The notes under the pieces: model-generated
What the model was told of the DNA's origin: nothing
The model's database searches: none
Seen by the model: only the letters and a program-made list of their open reading frames with translations
Made by a program: the position numbers and the translations under genes
Part shown: positions 44,355 through 52,174 of the stretch, piece after piece
How the letters are laid out: every line of letters begins with the position of its first letter
Numbering within the stretch: the first letter of the stretch is position 1
Source: Guillardia theta CCMP2712
Taxonomy: Eukaryota; Cryptophyceae; Pyrenomonadales; Geminigeraceae
Length of the DNA: 55,619 nt
Assembly (NCBI RefSeq): GCF_000315625.1
Contig: NW_005434440.1
Coordinates: forward strand, 1 to 55,619
Direction of reading: 5' to 3'

Positions 44355-45826
44355 AATGCAATCACAACAAGGTCAGATCAGCAGGAAGATATGTGATGGT
44401 GTCAAATTCTTACGCAGCACTAGTAGATCCATACCAGATGTCGCCATTCGTTGATCAAGACATACCAGAAAAAGAAAAATGAATGTCAATCCCTACCGAC
44501 CGCATGTTTCAATCGAGATATTACTTACAAGCTATCCAGCCCCATCACACCACCCATCCGATGACAAGTCCAGAAGATAAACGGAAAACGTCAGCCAATC
44601 GTCCCCTGACCGCATATTTCATAATCATCACTTACCGACTGTCCGGACAAATCAACAACCCATCCGATTAGAAACCAAGAAAAAACACAGAAAATGTCAG
44701 CCAAATCGTCCCCTGACCGCATGTTTCATAATGCTACTTACTCCCTATGCAGACCGATTTCATCCATCCAAGCAACGAAAGAGCAGCAAGAATTGAAAAG
44801 AAAGTCAGTCCCTATCGTCCCCTGAGCATCTTTCATCGTTGTTACTTACATACTATCCAGCCCCATTCACAACCCATCCGATGAGATAACCCCAAAATAC
44901 ACACAAAATGTCAGCCTATCGTCCCCTGAGCACATCATTATGATATGACACTTACTCCCTATGAAGACGAATTTAATCCATGCAAGCAAGGAAAAACCAG
45001 GGATTTGCAAAATACATGTCAGCCAATCATCCCCTGAGCGCGTATTTCTGATTGTGACTTACATTCTATCCAGCCCGATACACGACCCATCCGATGAGAA
45101 ACCGAAGAATGCACCAAAAATTTCAGCCCAATCGTTCACTGACCGCGTCTTTCATTATCATAACTTACTCGCTGTTGAGACCCATGATCAATCCATTCGA
45201 GCAGGAAACAAAGGAAATCGCAAAAATAAATGTCAGACAATCGTCCCCTGACTGCAGCTTTCATATTCGTCACTTACCAGCTATCCAGACCCAAGTTTCA
45301 TCCATCCGAGCAAAAAAGCGATGAGATTTGCAAAGTACATGTCAGCCAATCGTCCCCTGAGCACATCATTATGATATGACACTTACTCCCTATGAAGACG
45401 AATTTAATCCATGCAAGCAAGGAAAAACCAGGGATTTGCAAAATACTTGTCAGCCAATCATCCCCTGACCGCATCTTTCATCATTGTTACTTACATACTA
45501 TCCAGCCACATTCACGACCCGACCGACGATAATCCCAGAAATTTGCAAATCCACATGTCAGCCAATCGTCCCTTGACCGCATGTTTCATTGTCATCACTT
45601 ACCCACTGTCCAGCATCATCGATGGTCCATCCGAGCAAAAACCAACAAGAAAGCAAACCAAATGTCAGCCATATCGTCCCCTGACCGCATCTTTCATCAT
45701 CGTTACTTACCAGCTATCCAGCCCAAGTCACGACCCGACGGATGACAAACCAACAAAATTGCAAAACCAAATGTCAGTCTCTATCGTCCTCTGAGCATAT
45801 GCTGCACAGACTGATGCTTACCGCCT
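44326..45826 (-). repeat. Tandem array of about 15 units, each a 3-nt (once 6-nt) putative micro-exon between full splice signals
   Basis: On the minus strand each unit reads YAG|NNN|GTAAGT. Micro-exon plus-strand positions: 45822-45824, 45711-45713, 45603-45605, 45495-45497, 45387-45389, 45278-45280, 45169-45171, 45063-45065, 44956-44958, 44850-44852, 44742-44744, 44636-44638, 44529-44531, 44414-44419 (6 nt), 44332-44334. Spacing of the twelve between 45713 and 44529 is 106-109 bp. After each GTAAGT come about 20 variable bases, a conserved core (GTCAGGGGACGATTGG or close) and CTGAC. Then 40-65 nt without a single AG follow up to the next YAG. The minus-strand triplets in transcription order are GCG / CTG / TGG / TAT / GGA / CTG / CGA / AAT / GGA / TAT / GGA / TCG / CTT, then TGCTGC, then AAT. 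The last AAT has a counterpart at 39854-39856 in the paralogous gene. Whether these are spliced in, skipped, or recursive splice points is not known. Confidence 0.7.
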
Positions 45827-46853
45827 TCCGAATAACAACATTGCAATTCACGGCAGAACGTAAAACACTCAAAGTCAGGTGACGCCTACTGGAAGCTATT
45901 CAAATTACGCATTTTGTGCTGTCGTTGGTATCATATTCGATCACGATCTGGAGAAACACAAGTCAGAAGGTCAAAAAAGTGTTATGAGGAAGTGAAGGAG
46001 CCGCCAAGAAAGGAGTTGAATGATGGAAGGATCAGATGCGGGGGAGCAAAGGAAACATCTCCATCATCAAACATGTCACTCAAGGTAACAGCATCTCATC
46101 GCAGCTGCTCCTTGCCTGGCAATTAGAGCAGTTGTACGGCATTGCGGAGGTTGAGAACAGAGGGTGGGGTAGGTGGAGATTTGGGGATGTAGGCAAATAG
46201 CGGGTAGGGGTAGTCGAATGAAGGAGGGAGGCAGGGGACTCGAATCATGCCGGTGAGAACGATTCGATTTTATAAGTGAGACACTAGTAGCATTCAACGA
46301 GGGTGAGAGAGCGAAGGTGTTTGAGGTGGTACAACCAAACGTTGCACAGGTGCTCACCACCCACCCCCATTTAAATGTTGACATCAGTCTCGACTGGCTC
46401 GACAAAGGTTTTTTTCGCACGGGTAGGGTGCACAACCTTTCAATCTTAAGAAAGGTATTGAATATATTGTTCAATATTTCAAAGATTGGTGTGTATATCG
46501 AAGAAGATTTTGAAATCAAGGATGAGCGAAACGCAGTTCCGGCATGTTTTCCCAAGCGACCCCACTAAAATTAGTAGCAAGGGGAGACTTTACCTAGCCT
46601 ATCATCGATATTCTCTATATCTCTTCCTAGTCTCAAACGCATATGCCCCTACCCACCAGCTCCTTGTCCCCACCTTCACCTCAACCTCCACCACCTGCTC
46701 CACCACACTCGACGGAAGGTTTTTTTTCGTACGGGTAGGGTGGACAATTTTTCAATCTTAAGGGAGATATCTTGTCCCGGCTGCTTCCCCCCCTCTTGTC
46801 CCGGCTGCCCCCCCCCCTCTTGTCCCGGCTGCTCCCCCCCACACCTGTCCTCC
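45827..46853. other. Intergenic region upstream of the array
   Basis: It probably contains the promoter/first exon of the PARP-kinase transcription unit on the minus strand, but no exon can be defended. A duplicated about 50-bp segment lies at 46404-46455 and 46718-46767. Open frames here are short and without domains. Confidence 0.4.
46404..46767. repeat. Direct repeat of about 50 bp, 314 bp apart
   Basis: 46404-46455 and 46718-46767 share a T-run, TCG(C/T)ACGGGTAGGGTG and TTTCAATCTTAAG with a few substitutions. The second copy ends about 90 bp before the 48-bp minisatellite. They could be a duplicated promoter segment or remnants of a mobile element. Confidence 0.7.
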
Positions 46854-47492
46854 TTCCATCACCATGCTCCTTCTTCCTCTTGCTCTTGCCCAGGCTCCTC
46901 CTTCCATCGCCATGCTCCTTCTTCCTCTTGCTCTTGCCCCGGCTCCTCCTTCCATCACCATGCTCCTTCTTCCTCTTGCTCTTGCCCCGGCTCCTCCTTC
47001 CATCGCCATGCTCCTTCTTCCTCTTGTTCTTGCCCCGGCTCCTCCTTCCATCACCATGCTCTTCTTCCTCTGCTCTTGCCCCGGGCTCCTCCTTCCATCG
47101 CCATGCTCCTTCTTCCTCTTGCTCTTGCCCCGGCTCCTCCTTCCATCACCATGCTCCTTCTTCCTCTTGCTCTTGCCCCGGCTCCTCCTTCCATCACCAT
47201 GCTCCTTCTTCCTCTTGCTCTTGCCCCGGCTCCTCCTTCCATCGCCATGCTCCTTCTTCCTCTTGCTCTTGCCCCGGCTCCTCCTTCCATCACCATGCTC
47301 CTTCTTCCTCTTGTTCTTGCCCCGGCTCCTCCTTCCATCACCATGCTCCTTCTTCCTCTTGCTCTTGCCCCGGCTCCTCCTTCCATCACCATGCTCCTTC
47401 TTCCTCTTGCTCTTGCCCCGGCTCCTCCTTCCATCACCATGCTCCTTCTTCCTCTTGTTCTTGCCCCGGCTCCTCCTTCCATTGCCATGCCT
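46854..47492. repeat. 48-bp minisatellite, about 13 copies
   Basis: Units share CTCTTGCCCCGGCTCCTCC and CCATCACCATGCTCC (or CCATCGCC). The unit is 48 bp, a multiple of three, so several frames on both strands remain open (for example LLPRLLLPSPCSFFL and, antisense, KKEHGDGRRSRGKSKR). One unit near 47051-47090 carries small indels. The open frames by themselves are not evidence of coding. Confidence 0.92.
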
Positions 47493-47560
47493 CTCCTTCC
47501 TCCTTCCCTTCCTCATGCCTTGGTCACTTTCTTCCTACACACACATTCCTGCTCCCTGGG

Positions 47561-48967
47561 ATGGTTTGGCCTGCCTTGTTGAGTTTTCCACCGTCCCCGT
47601 TCTGTTGCGGTCATACCGTGCCCCTGCGCACCTGCAAGGATGAAGCGAGTCCATCATGCGGATGTTGCCAGCCGCCTTGCTGTCCATCAGCGGAGACAGC
47701 GGAGACATCGGAGATGACGGGGGCAGCGGAGACATCGGAGATGACGGGGGCAGCGGAGACATCGGAGATGACGGGGGCAGCGGAGACATCGGAGATGACG
47801 GGGGCAGCGGAGACATCGGAGATGACGGGGGCAGCGGAGACATCGGAGATGACGGGGGCAGCGGAGACATCGGAGATGACGGGGGCAGCGGAGACATCGG
47901 AGATGACGGGGGCAGCGGAGACATCGGAGATGACGGAGGCAGCGGAGACATCGGAGATGACGGGGGCAGCGGAGACATCGGAGATGACGGGGGCAGCGGA
48001 GACATCGGAGATGACGGGGGCAGCGGAGACATCGGAGATGACGGGGGCAGCGGAGACATCCATGCTACACTCTCCTGTTGTAGCCAAGCGGCCTGATGTT
48101 TCGGAGCCTCGCCTGCCTTGTCCGGCGGCGGGAGAGGGTGCAGATTCAGTGGCCGATGATGTCATGACATCGGATGTGCACGTTGTTGGCAGCTCACAGT
48201 ACGGCGCTGCAGGGGATTTGCAGTGCCTGGACACAGATCATGAGCCGCGGTGTCGAGATGGAGAAGGTCAGGTTGACGAGTTAATCTTGCGAGCCTTGAT
48301 GTCTTCGAATCTGCTTCGCCTTGTGGGGAACGCAAGCTACGTCCAGGGCTTGAAGGAGAAGATGCGGATTGAAGTGTCGCAGAGGAGGCGGGACTCGCTA
48401 GACTTTGCCGGGAAGCTTCCCTTGGCACTGAAGGCCTTGAGCATCGGCATCCCTGCCGATCAGCTTCTGATCGACGTTGCACAGGCAGGTGGGCTGCATG
48501 GCAAGAGCGACGGGTGTATCATAGTTGGGCCCCAGAGACAGGTCAGCGGGTCGAGTCGGGGTGAACCTCTGCCGCTGTGCCGAGAGCCGCTGGAGGTGAA
48601 GTCGTCCTCGTGCAGGAGTGGTGACAGGACCTTCGGCATCAAGTCCATCCGCAGGTCCTTCCGTCATCTGTTCATCGTGGGAAGAAAGGACAACCCTGAC
48701 GACTGGACGTCCCTTGACGCTCTAGACGACAAGTGCTCCCTCGGTTACATCAGCGGGGAGGACTATGACATAGCTCTAGAGCGGCACCTTGTGCGCCAGG
48801 GTAGATGGCCTGCAGCTTCCGACGAGCCACAGGATGTGACGGTGACGATGAACAGCAGGAAGAGGACCGGCTGGCTCTCGCAGCACATCCGGTGGGTGGG
48901 CTTCAAGGACCTGACACTGCAGTGGTGGCAGGCTACTGTAGGGAGCAGTGTGCTGGCAGTTAGGTAG
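47561..48967 (+). CDS. Hypothetical protein with AETSEMTGA repeats and unique C-terminal region
   Basis: I place the start at ATG 47561, just after the 48-bp minisatellite, giving 468 residues. The frame is also open back to 46772 through that repeat, so the true start is uncertain. Residues about 43-166 are a 9-residue repeat (AETSEMTGA, about 13.5 copies) encoded by the 27-bp minisatellite. The C-terminal 300 residues have ordinary composition with predicted helices (LPLALKALSIGIPADQLLID; DWTSLDALDDKCSLGYISGEDYDIALERHL) and end SSVLAVR before TAG. I recognise no family. The unique C-terminal part is the main reason to think this is a gene. An alternative is a chance frame through repeats. 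Confidence 0.45.
   Translation: MVWPALLSFPPSPFCCGHTVPLRTCKDEASPSCGCCQPPCCPSAETAETSEMTGAAETSEMTGAAETSEMTGAAETSEMTGAAETSEMTGAAETSEMTGAAETSEMTGAAETSEMTGAAETSEMTEAAETSEMTGAAETSEMTGAAETSEMTGAAETSEMTGAAETSMLHSPVVAKRPDVSEPRLPCPAAGEGADSVADDVMTSDVHVVGSSQYGAAGDLQCLDTDHEPRCRDGEGQVDELILRALMSSNLLRLVGNASYVQGLKEKMRIEVSQRRRDSLDFAGKLPLALKALSIGIPADQLLIDVAQAGGLHGKSDGCIIVGPQRQVSGSSRGEPLPLCREPLEVKSSSCRSGDRTFGIKSIRRSFRHLFIVGRKDNPDDWTSLDALDDKCSLGYISGEDYDIALERHLVRQGRWPAASDEPQDVTVTMNSRKRTGWLSQHIRWVGFKDLTLQWWQATVGSSVLAVR
47689..48061. repeat. 27-bp minisatellite, about 13.7 copies
   Basis: Near-identical 27-bp units contain GGAGACATCGGAGATGACGG; one unit has an A for G (TEA instead of TGA in the protein). All frames on both strands are open (AETSEMTGA, SGDIGDDGG, antisense DVSAAPVIS and SPMSPLPPS). 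Homogeneity implies recent expansion or gene conversion. Confidence 0.93.
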
Positions 48968-49802
48968 CCTTATTCCATGACGCTGTGGTGGCAAGCTGAG
49001 ACAAGCGACGGCAGGGAGTCACTAGTGTTGTAGTCAGCTAGGTTGACCTGCCTATGCCTATGCTGCAAGGTGATGCACAGTGATTAAGGCTTGGGGGCCG
49101 TGCATCATCTCCCCTTGAAGCAGCAATTTTAGAATCAATACAAGCATGCAGATAACCTATGAGCCGCTTCCCGCCTCTGTCCTCCACAGAATCTCCGCTC
49201 GCCTCCTACTAGTGACTGGCTCCCATCCAGGCTCCTGTCAGTCTCTCGTCCTCTCCTGCTTGCCAGGCTGGCTCCCGTCAGTCTCCCGTCTAGGCTTGAA
49301 TTCCTATGAATTCATATGAACCTGCAGCGCAGCCTCTCACATATCATGGGCAAAGAATCATCCAAAACTCGCATGAGATTCACAAAAAACCACGAGCTTC
49401 TGCTGGTCTTGCGTCCTGGTGACGTATGAGCCTGCATCGCGAGATCAGAAATTGGGTGCGCATGCGTTCATCAGAAAATCAGCGACTACCTAGTAAAACA
49501 GGGCTAGCGTGCAGAAATGTCACATCTGACCCCGAAATCCCATTTCAAGACATCCGAATGGGGGTCAGAGCATGCAAGAAGCATCCCAAACGGCCCACGG
49601 GAAGCGTTGGAAGCGTTCCCCTCCCCTTGCTGCAGCCTCCCATCGAGCGGTTGCATCGAGTACCCCACCTCTTCAAGATTAAGAGTAGGGGGTGGGGGGT
49701 ATTGGTCACTGAGTGGAAATTTATCATACTGGTTCGGCAAAAAAAATCGGCCCGAGGGGAGGGCGGCCGCGAAGGGCCCGGACTCCTGTAAGAACTCGGA
49801 TA
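48968..49802. other. Intergenic region, no gene seen
   Basis: It contains short imperfect repeats (GGCTCCC(A/G)TC(A/C)AG around 49216-49290, ATGAA(C/T)CTGCA around 49318 and 49430). Open frames of 60-130 codons overlap on both strands without recognisable domains. Confidence 0.4.
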
Positions 49803-49819
49803 AGGGTTTAGGGTTTAGG
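49803..49819 (+). repeat. Telomere-type repeat (TTTAGGG), array A
   Basis: AGGGTTTAGGGTTTAGG, about 2.4 units of the Arabidopsis-type telomere repeat, followed directly by GCGCCGGTTATTTCAGGC. Confidence 0.85.
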
Positions 49820-49884
49820 AGGCGCCGGTTATTTCAGGCACCATGGCTGCACGCCGCGTGGTGTAGGGGAAGCCGCCAGGGCGC

Positions 49885-49937
49885 AGCGAGAGGTTTGTAT
49901 AGTTTAGGTATAGTATAGTTTATACAAACCTCTCGCT
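49885..49937. repeat. Perfect 17-bp inverted repeat, 19-nt loop
   Basis: 49885-49901 (AGCGAGAGGTTTGTATA) is exactly complementary to 49921-49937. The loop contains TTTAGGTATAGTATAG. The right arm abuts telomere-type array B. It could be a hairpin, a terminator or a relic of palindromic joining at a chromosome end. Confidence 0.9.
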
Positions 49938-49954
49938 TAGGGTTTAGGGTTTAG
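49938..49954 (+). repeat. Telomere-type repeat (TTTAGGG), array B
   Basis: TAGGGTTTAGGGTTTAG, about 2.4 units, starting at the end of the inverted repeat. Confidence 0.85.
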
Positions 49955-50040
49955 ATTTCCCGGCATGCAGATCTGCGGTACCCCTGCGCTGGTGGAGTAA
50001 GAGCCGCCAGGAACGACGGAAGCTTGGGAAACCATTGAGA

Positions 50041-50301
50041 ATGCTCCGAAACATGTGGCCAATATCTATTGTGAACCCTGACGAGATCGTGCAGTACCGT
50101 ACCTCCAGCTACCTCAAGAGGCAGACGGAAACTGGAACGATGCCGTCACCAGCTGAGCTTGTGCGACGACTGGATGACTTCGCAAGGCAGAACCCCAAAA
50201 GCAGGACGAGCAAAGCTCTGAAAGCCAAAGAGATATCCTTGGAAGCCTTAGCCGAAGCCATCAGTCAGACATGCAGCTTTGCTGAACCCTCGTCACCGTG
50301 A
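50041..50301 (+). CDS. Small ORF, 86 aa, between telomere-type arrays B and C
   Basis: ATG at 50041 (MLRNMWPISIVNPDEIVQYR...) to TGA at 50299-50301. The composition is ordinary and mostly helical (SPAELVRRLDDFARQ; LEALAEAIS). No family is recognised. It ends 8 bases before array C and sits upstream of ORF1 in the same orientation. It may be an extra small protein or leader of the element, or a chance frame. Confidence 0.35.
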   Translation: MLRNMWPISIVNPDEIVQYRTSSYLKRQTETGTMPSPAELVRRLDDFARQNPKSRTSKALKAKEISLEALAEAISQTCSFAEPSSP

Positions 50302-50309
50302 AGGCATGG

Positions 50310-50332
50310 AGGGTTTAGGGTTTAGGGTTTAG
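50310..50332 (+). repeat. Telomere-type repeat (TTTAGGG), array C
   Basis: About three exact units of TTTAGGG between the small ORF and the 19-bp tandem motif in front of ORF1. Confidence 0.88.
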
Positions 50333-50372
50333 AGCGCCGGTTATTTCAGGCAGCGCCGGTTATTAAAGGCAG

Positions 50373-52172
50373 ATGGAGGCCAGATCATATGATGATCAGG
50401 GCACCAATGTGCAGACGATTACCATGAAGGTACTTGGGATCCCTGCATACTTTTCCAGACAGGTGGAAAACTTATGCCTCAAGCTTGAAGAGCAAGGCTT
50501 GATCGTCGATCAGACGCAAGATAGCAGGAGCCTGATCTTCAAGGCTCCCTTGAAGCCTGACCTTGTGCAGGCAGCGGAGATCCCAGCAGTGATCACATTT
50601 GTCCGCAATGAGGCGGCTGAGAAACTCTGGAAAGGAGAGGGTACCTTCAAGGTGGCAGGCAGGAGGATTCTAGCAGTGAACCCAGCAGCCAACCCACCGA
50701 TCTCGTTCAAGATGCGGCCAAAGAAGGAGAACATGGGCAGAGTTGGAATCCTAGCTGAGGTGGCCCAACTCCTGAGGCTCAACGATTCGAGCACAGGTGA
50801 CATATGTGAGATCTACAGGCAGCTATGCCTGAAGCAGGGATTAGCGATCATTGATCTGATCCCAAACGCGGGAATGACAGTGAACCTCCCCCCCAAGAGG
50901 AACCTACCGCCAAAGAAGGTGTTCGCTGCGGTAGGAATAGAAACAGTCAACCAGAACAGAGAGGTCGACTGGATCGCAACGTGCTCGAGCCTTGAAGCAG
51001 CGGACATCGTTCTTCAAGCATTCGATCGACATGGAAAGGATCGTGCAGGAGTCACTTTGGGACTGGTCTCAGAGAATGACAAAATACTGAAATGGTTCTC
51101 AGTGCAGATGGAAGCAACGGCGCTGCACAAGAATATGAAGAATGCGGTGCGACAAGAGGGCACGGCAATGGCAACGGGAGCAGAGATGCTGTACTCGGTA
51201 CAAATCTCCTCTCCTGTGCCGTCAGGGAAGTTCTCCCGAAATGAGATTGAAAAAATCTGCGCAAGTGACGAAACGGGCAGAGCAAAAGTCATCCGAAACA
51301 TTCGGAGGGCTGTCGCTTGCTTTGATCCACAGGTGGAAAAAGATCTCCAACGGATCCACCTCCAATGCGATCCAGAAACAGGGATCTGGGATGGGTCTGG
51401 TATCATTCTCCGGCTACGCAGTGAAAGTAGTGCAAGAAAGATGATGGCTGAATTCCCCACACAGCTCCTCTGCTGGCAAGGCACAGTTGAAATCCAAACG
51501 ACAGCGAGCAGTCTGAACCTCAAAGTGTCGCCTCAGGCAACTCGCGATCAGTCTAACCCTGAGGCCAGGTCACAAACGACGGGGACCAGAGCAGAGGGAA
51601 CTGTGTGGAACAGTTCCATTATCAATGAAACCAACTTCCCAGATGCGGGAACGGACGTGGTCGTCGAAGAACTTAAGGAAACTATTGCTGACCTAACTAG
51701 GAGCGAGCTGCAACAGCAAGGGCAGCTTCAACTCCATCTTGATGACGCGGTGCAAGAGATGGCTCCGGAGAGCCCAGGAAATGCATCCTTCCCCACGCTA
51801 CAAGAGTGGGCTGATAAGGGTGCCAACGCGGCAGAGAATGCCGTGAGCAAGCGACTACGTGAACGAGTCAGGGTGATTGCAGACAAGCATACGTGGAAGG
51901 TAGCGAAACGTAAGAGCAGCGCTTTCGCACCAAATGAGGAGAAGCCCTTGAAAACTGACCTTCTCTTCATTGCTTTGAATAAATTCCTGGAGGAAACGGC
52001 GCTCTCCCTCGTAGGAATGCTGGGAGACAGAAACGAATTGAAACTTGTTTTGAGCAGTGAGATACAGATGGAAGACGCGCGAGTGGAAGATGCACCCGAA
52101 GCAGGGAGCAGAGCGGTAGAAGTGGAGGAGATGTCGCTTGACTCCTCCCCAACCGCGCCGCTTGACGCCTAA
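50373..52172 (+). CDS. Retroelement ORF1, RRM-like RNA-binding protein (599 aa)
   Basis: ATG 50373 lies directly behind the 19-bp tandem motif. The frame runs uninterrupted to TAA at 52170-52172, overlapping the ORF2 start. Residues about 15-110 look like a diverged RRM (TMKVLGIPAYF as RNP2-like strand; AVITFVRNEAAEKLW and FKVAGRRILAV as RNP1-like region). A second such unit may lie at about 185-240 (KKVFAAVGIE ... WIATCSSLEAADIVLQAF). No CCHC zinc knuckle is present. The C-terminal 150 residues are charged. Non-LTR ORF1 proteins bind element RNA, and this one is likely to do so. Assignment rests on position and weak pattern. Confidence 0.6.
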   Translation: MEARSYDDQGTNVQTITMKVLGIPAYFSRQVENLCLKLEEQGLIVDQTQDSRSLIFKAPLKPDLVQAAEIPAVITFVRNEAAEKLWKGEGTFKVAGRRILAVNPAANPPISFKMRPKKENMGRVGILAEVAQLLRLNDSSTGDICEIYRQLCLKQGLAIIDLIPNAGMTVNLPPKRNLPPKKVFAAVGIETVNQNREVDWIATCSSLEAADIVLQAFDRHGKDRAGVTLGLVSENDKILKWFSVQMEATALHKNMKNAVRQEGTAMATGAEMLYSVQISSPVPSGKFSRNEIEKICASDETGRAKVIRNIRRAVACFDPQVEKDLQRIHLQCDPETGIWDGSGIILRLRSESSARKMMAEFPTQLLCWQGTVEIQTTASSLNLKVSPQATRDQSNPEARSQTTGTRAEGTVWNSSIINETNFPDAGTDVVVEELKETIADLTRSELQQQGQLQLHLDDAVQEMAPESPGNASFPTLQEWADKGANAAENAVSKRLRERVRVIADKHTWKVAKRKSSAFAPNEEKPLKTDLLFIALNKFLEETALSLVGMLGDRNELKLVLSSEIQMEDARVEDAPEAGSRAVEVEEMSLDSSPTAPLDA

Positions 52173-52174
52173 TG
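52170..52174 (+). promoter_or_regulatory. TAATG stop-start overlap between ORF1 and ORF2
   Basis: The ORF1 stop TAA (52170-52172) and the ORF2 ATG (52172-52174) share one A. Overlapping UAAUG is a known termination-reinitiation arrangement in some non-LTR elements. That ORF2 begins exactly there, and is open for 1149 codons, supports coupled translation. Confidence 0.75.

Larger units (their letters stand above)
49820..50371 (+). repeat. GCGCCGGTTATT motifs, three copies beside telomere arrays
   Basis: AGCGCCGGTTATTTCAGGC (19 bases) is found at 50333-50351 and, with TAAAGGC at its end, in tandem at 50352-50370, immediately before ORF1. A third copy (GGCGCCGGTTATTTCAGGC) is at 49820-49838. 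Two of the copies directly follow a TTTAGGG array, so array plus motif is itself a repeated module. Confidence 0.85.

Noticed and set aside
44961-45794. Plus-strand open frames of 76-127 codons across the array
   Set aside because: They are repeat translations in the strand opposite to the splice signals, with no consistent frame between units.
44326-45826. CRISPR-like array (about 30-base conserved core, about 75-base spacers)
   Set aside because: Eukaryotic context, diverged cores, spacers that resemble each other, and the periodic splice signals explain the pattern better.
44326-45826. Cluster of intronic box C/D snoRNAs (some units have GTGATGA or ATGATGA and CTGA)
   Set aside because: The box C-like motif is present in only some units and the C-to-D distance is too short; CTGAC is better read as a branch motif.
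46758-47516. Minus-strand frames through the 48-bp repeat (KKEHGDGRRSRGKSKR)
   Set aside because: Open only because the unit is a multiple of three; they end as soon as the repeat ends.
47535-48234. Antisense frames through the 27-bp repeat (SPMSPLPPS, DVSAAPVIS)
   Set aside because: Same reason; only the plus frame continues into unique sequence of protein-like composition.
49426-49918. Overlapping ORFs of 120-133 codons before the telomere-type repeats
   Set aside because: No domain, runs through simple sequence and into TTTAGGG array A; three frames and both strands are about equally open.
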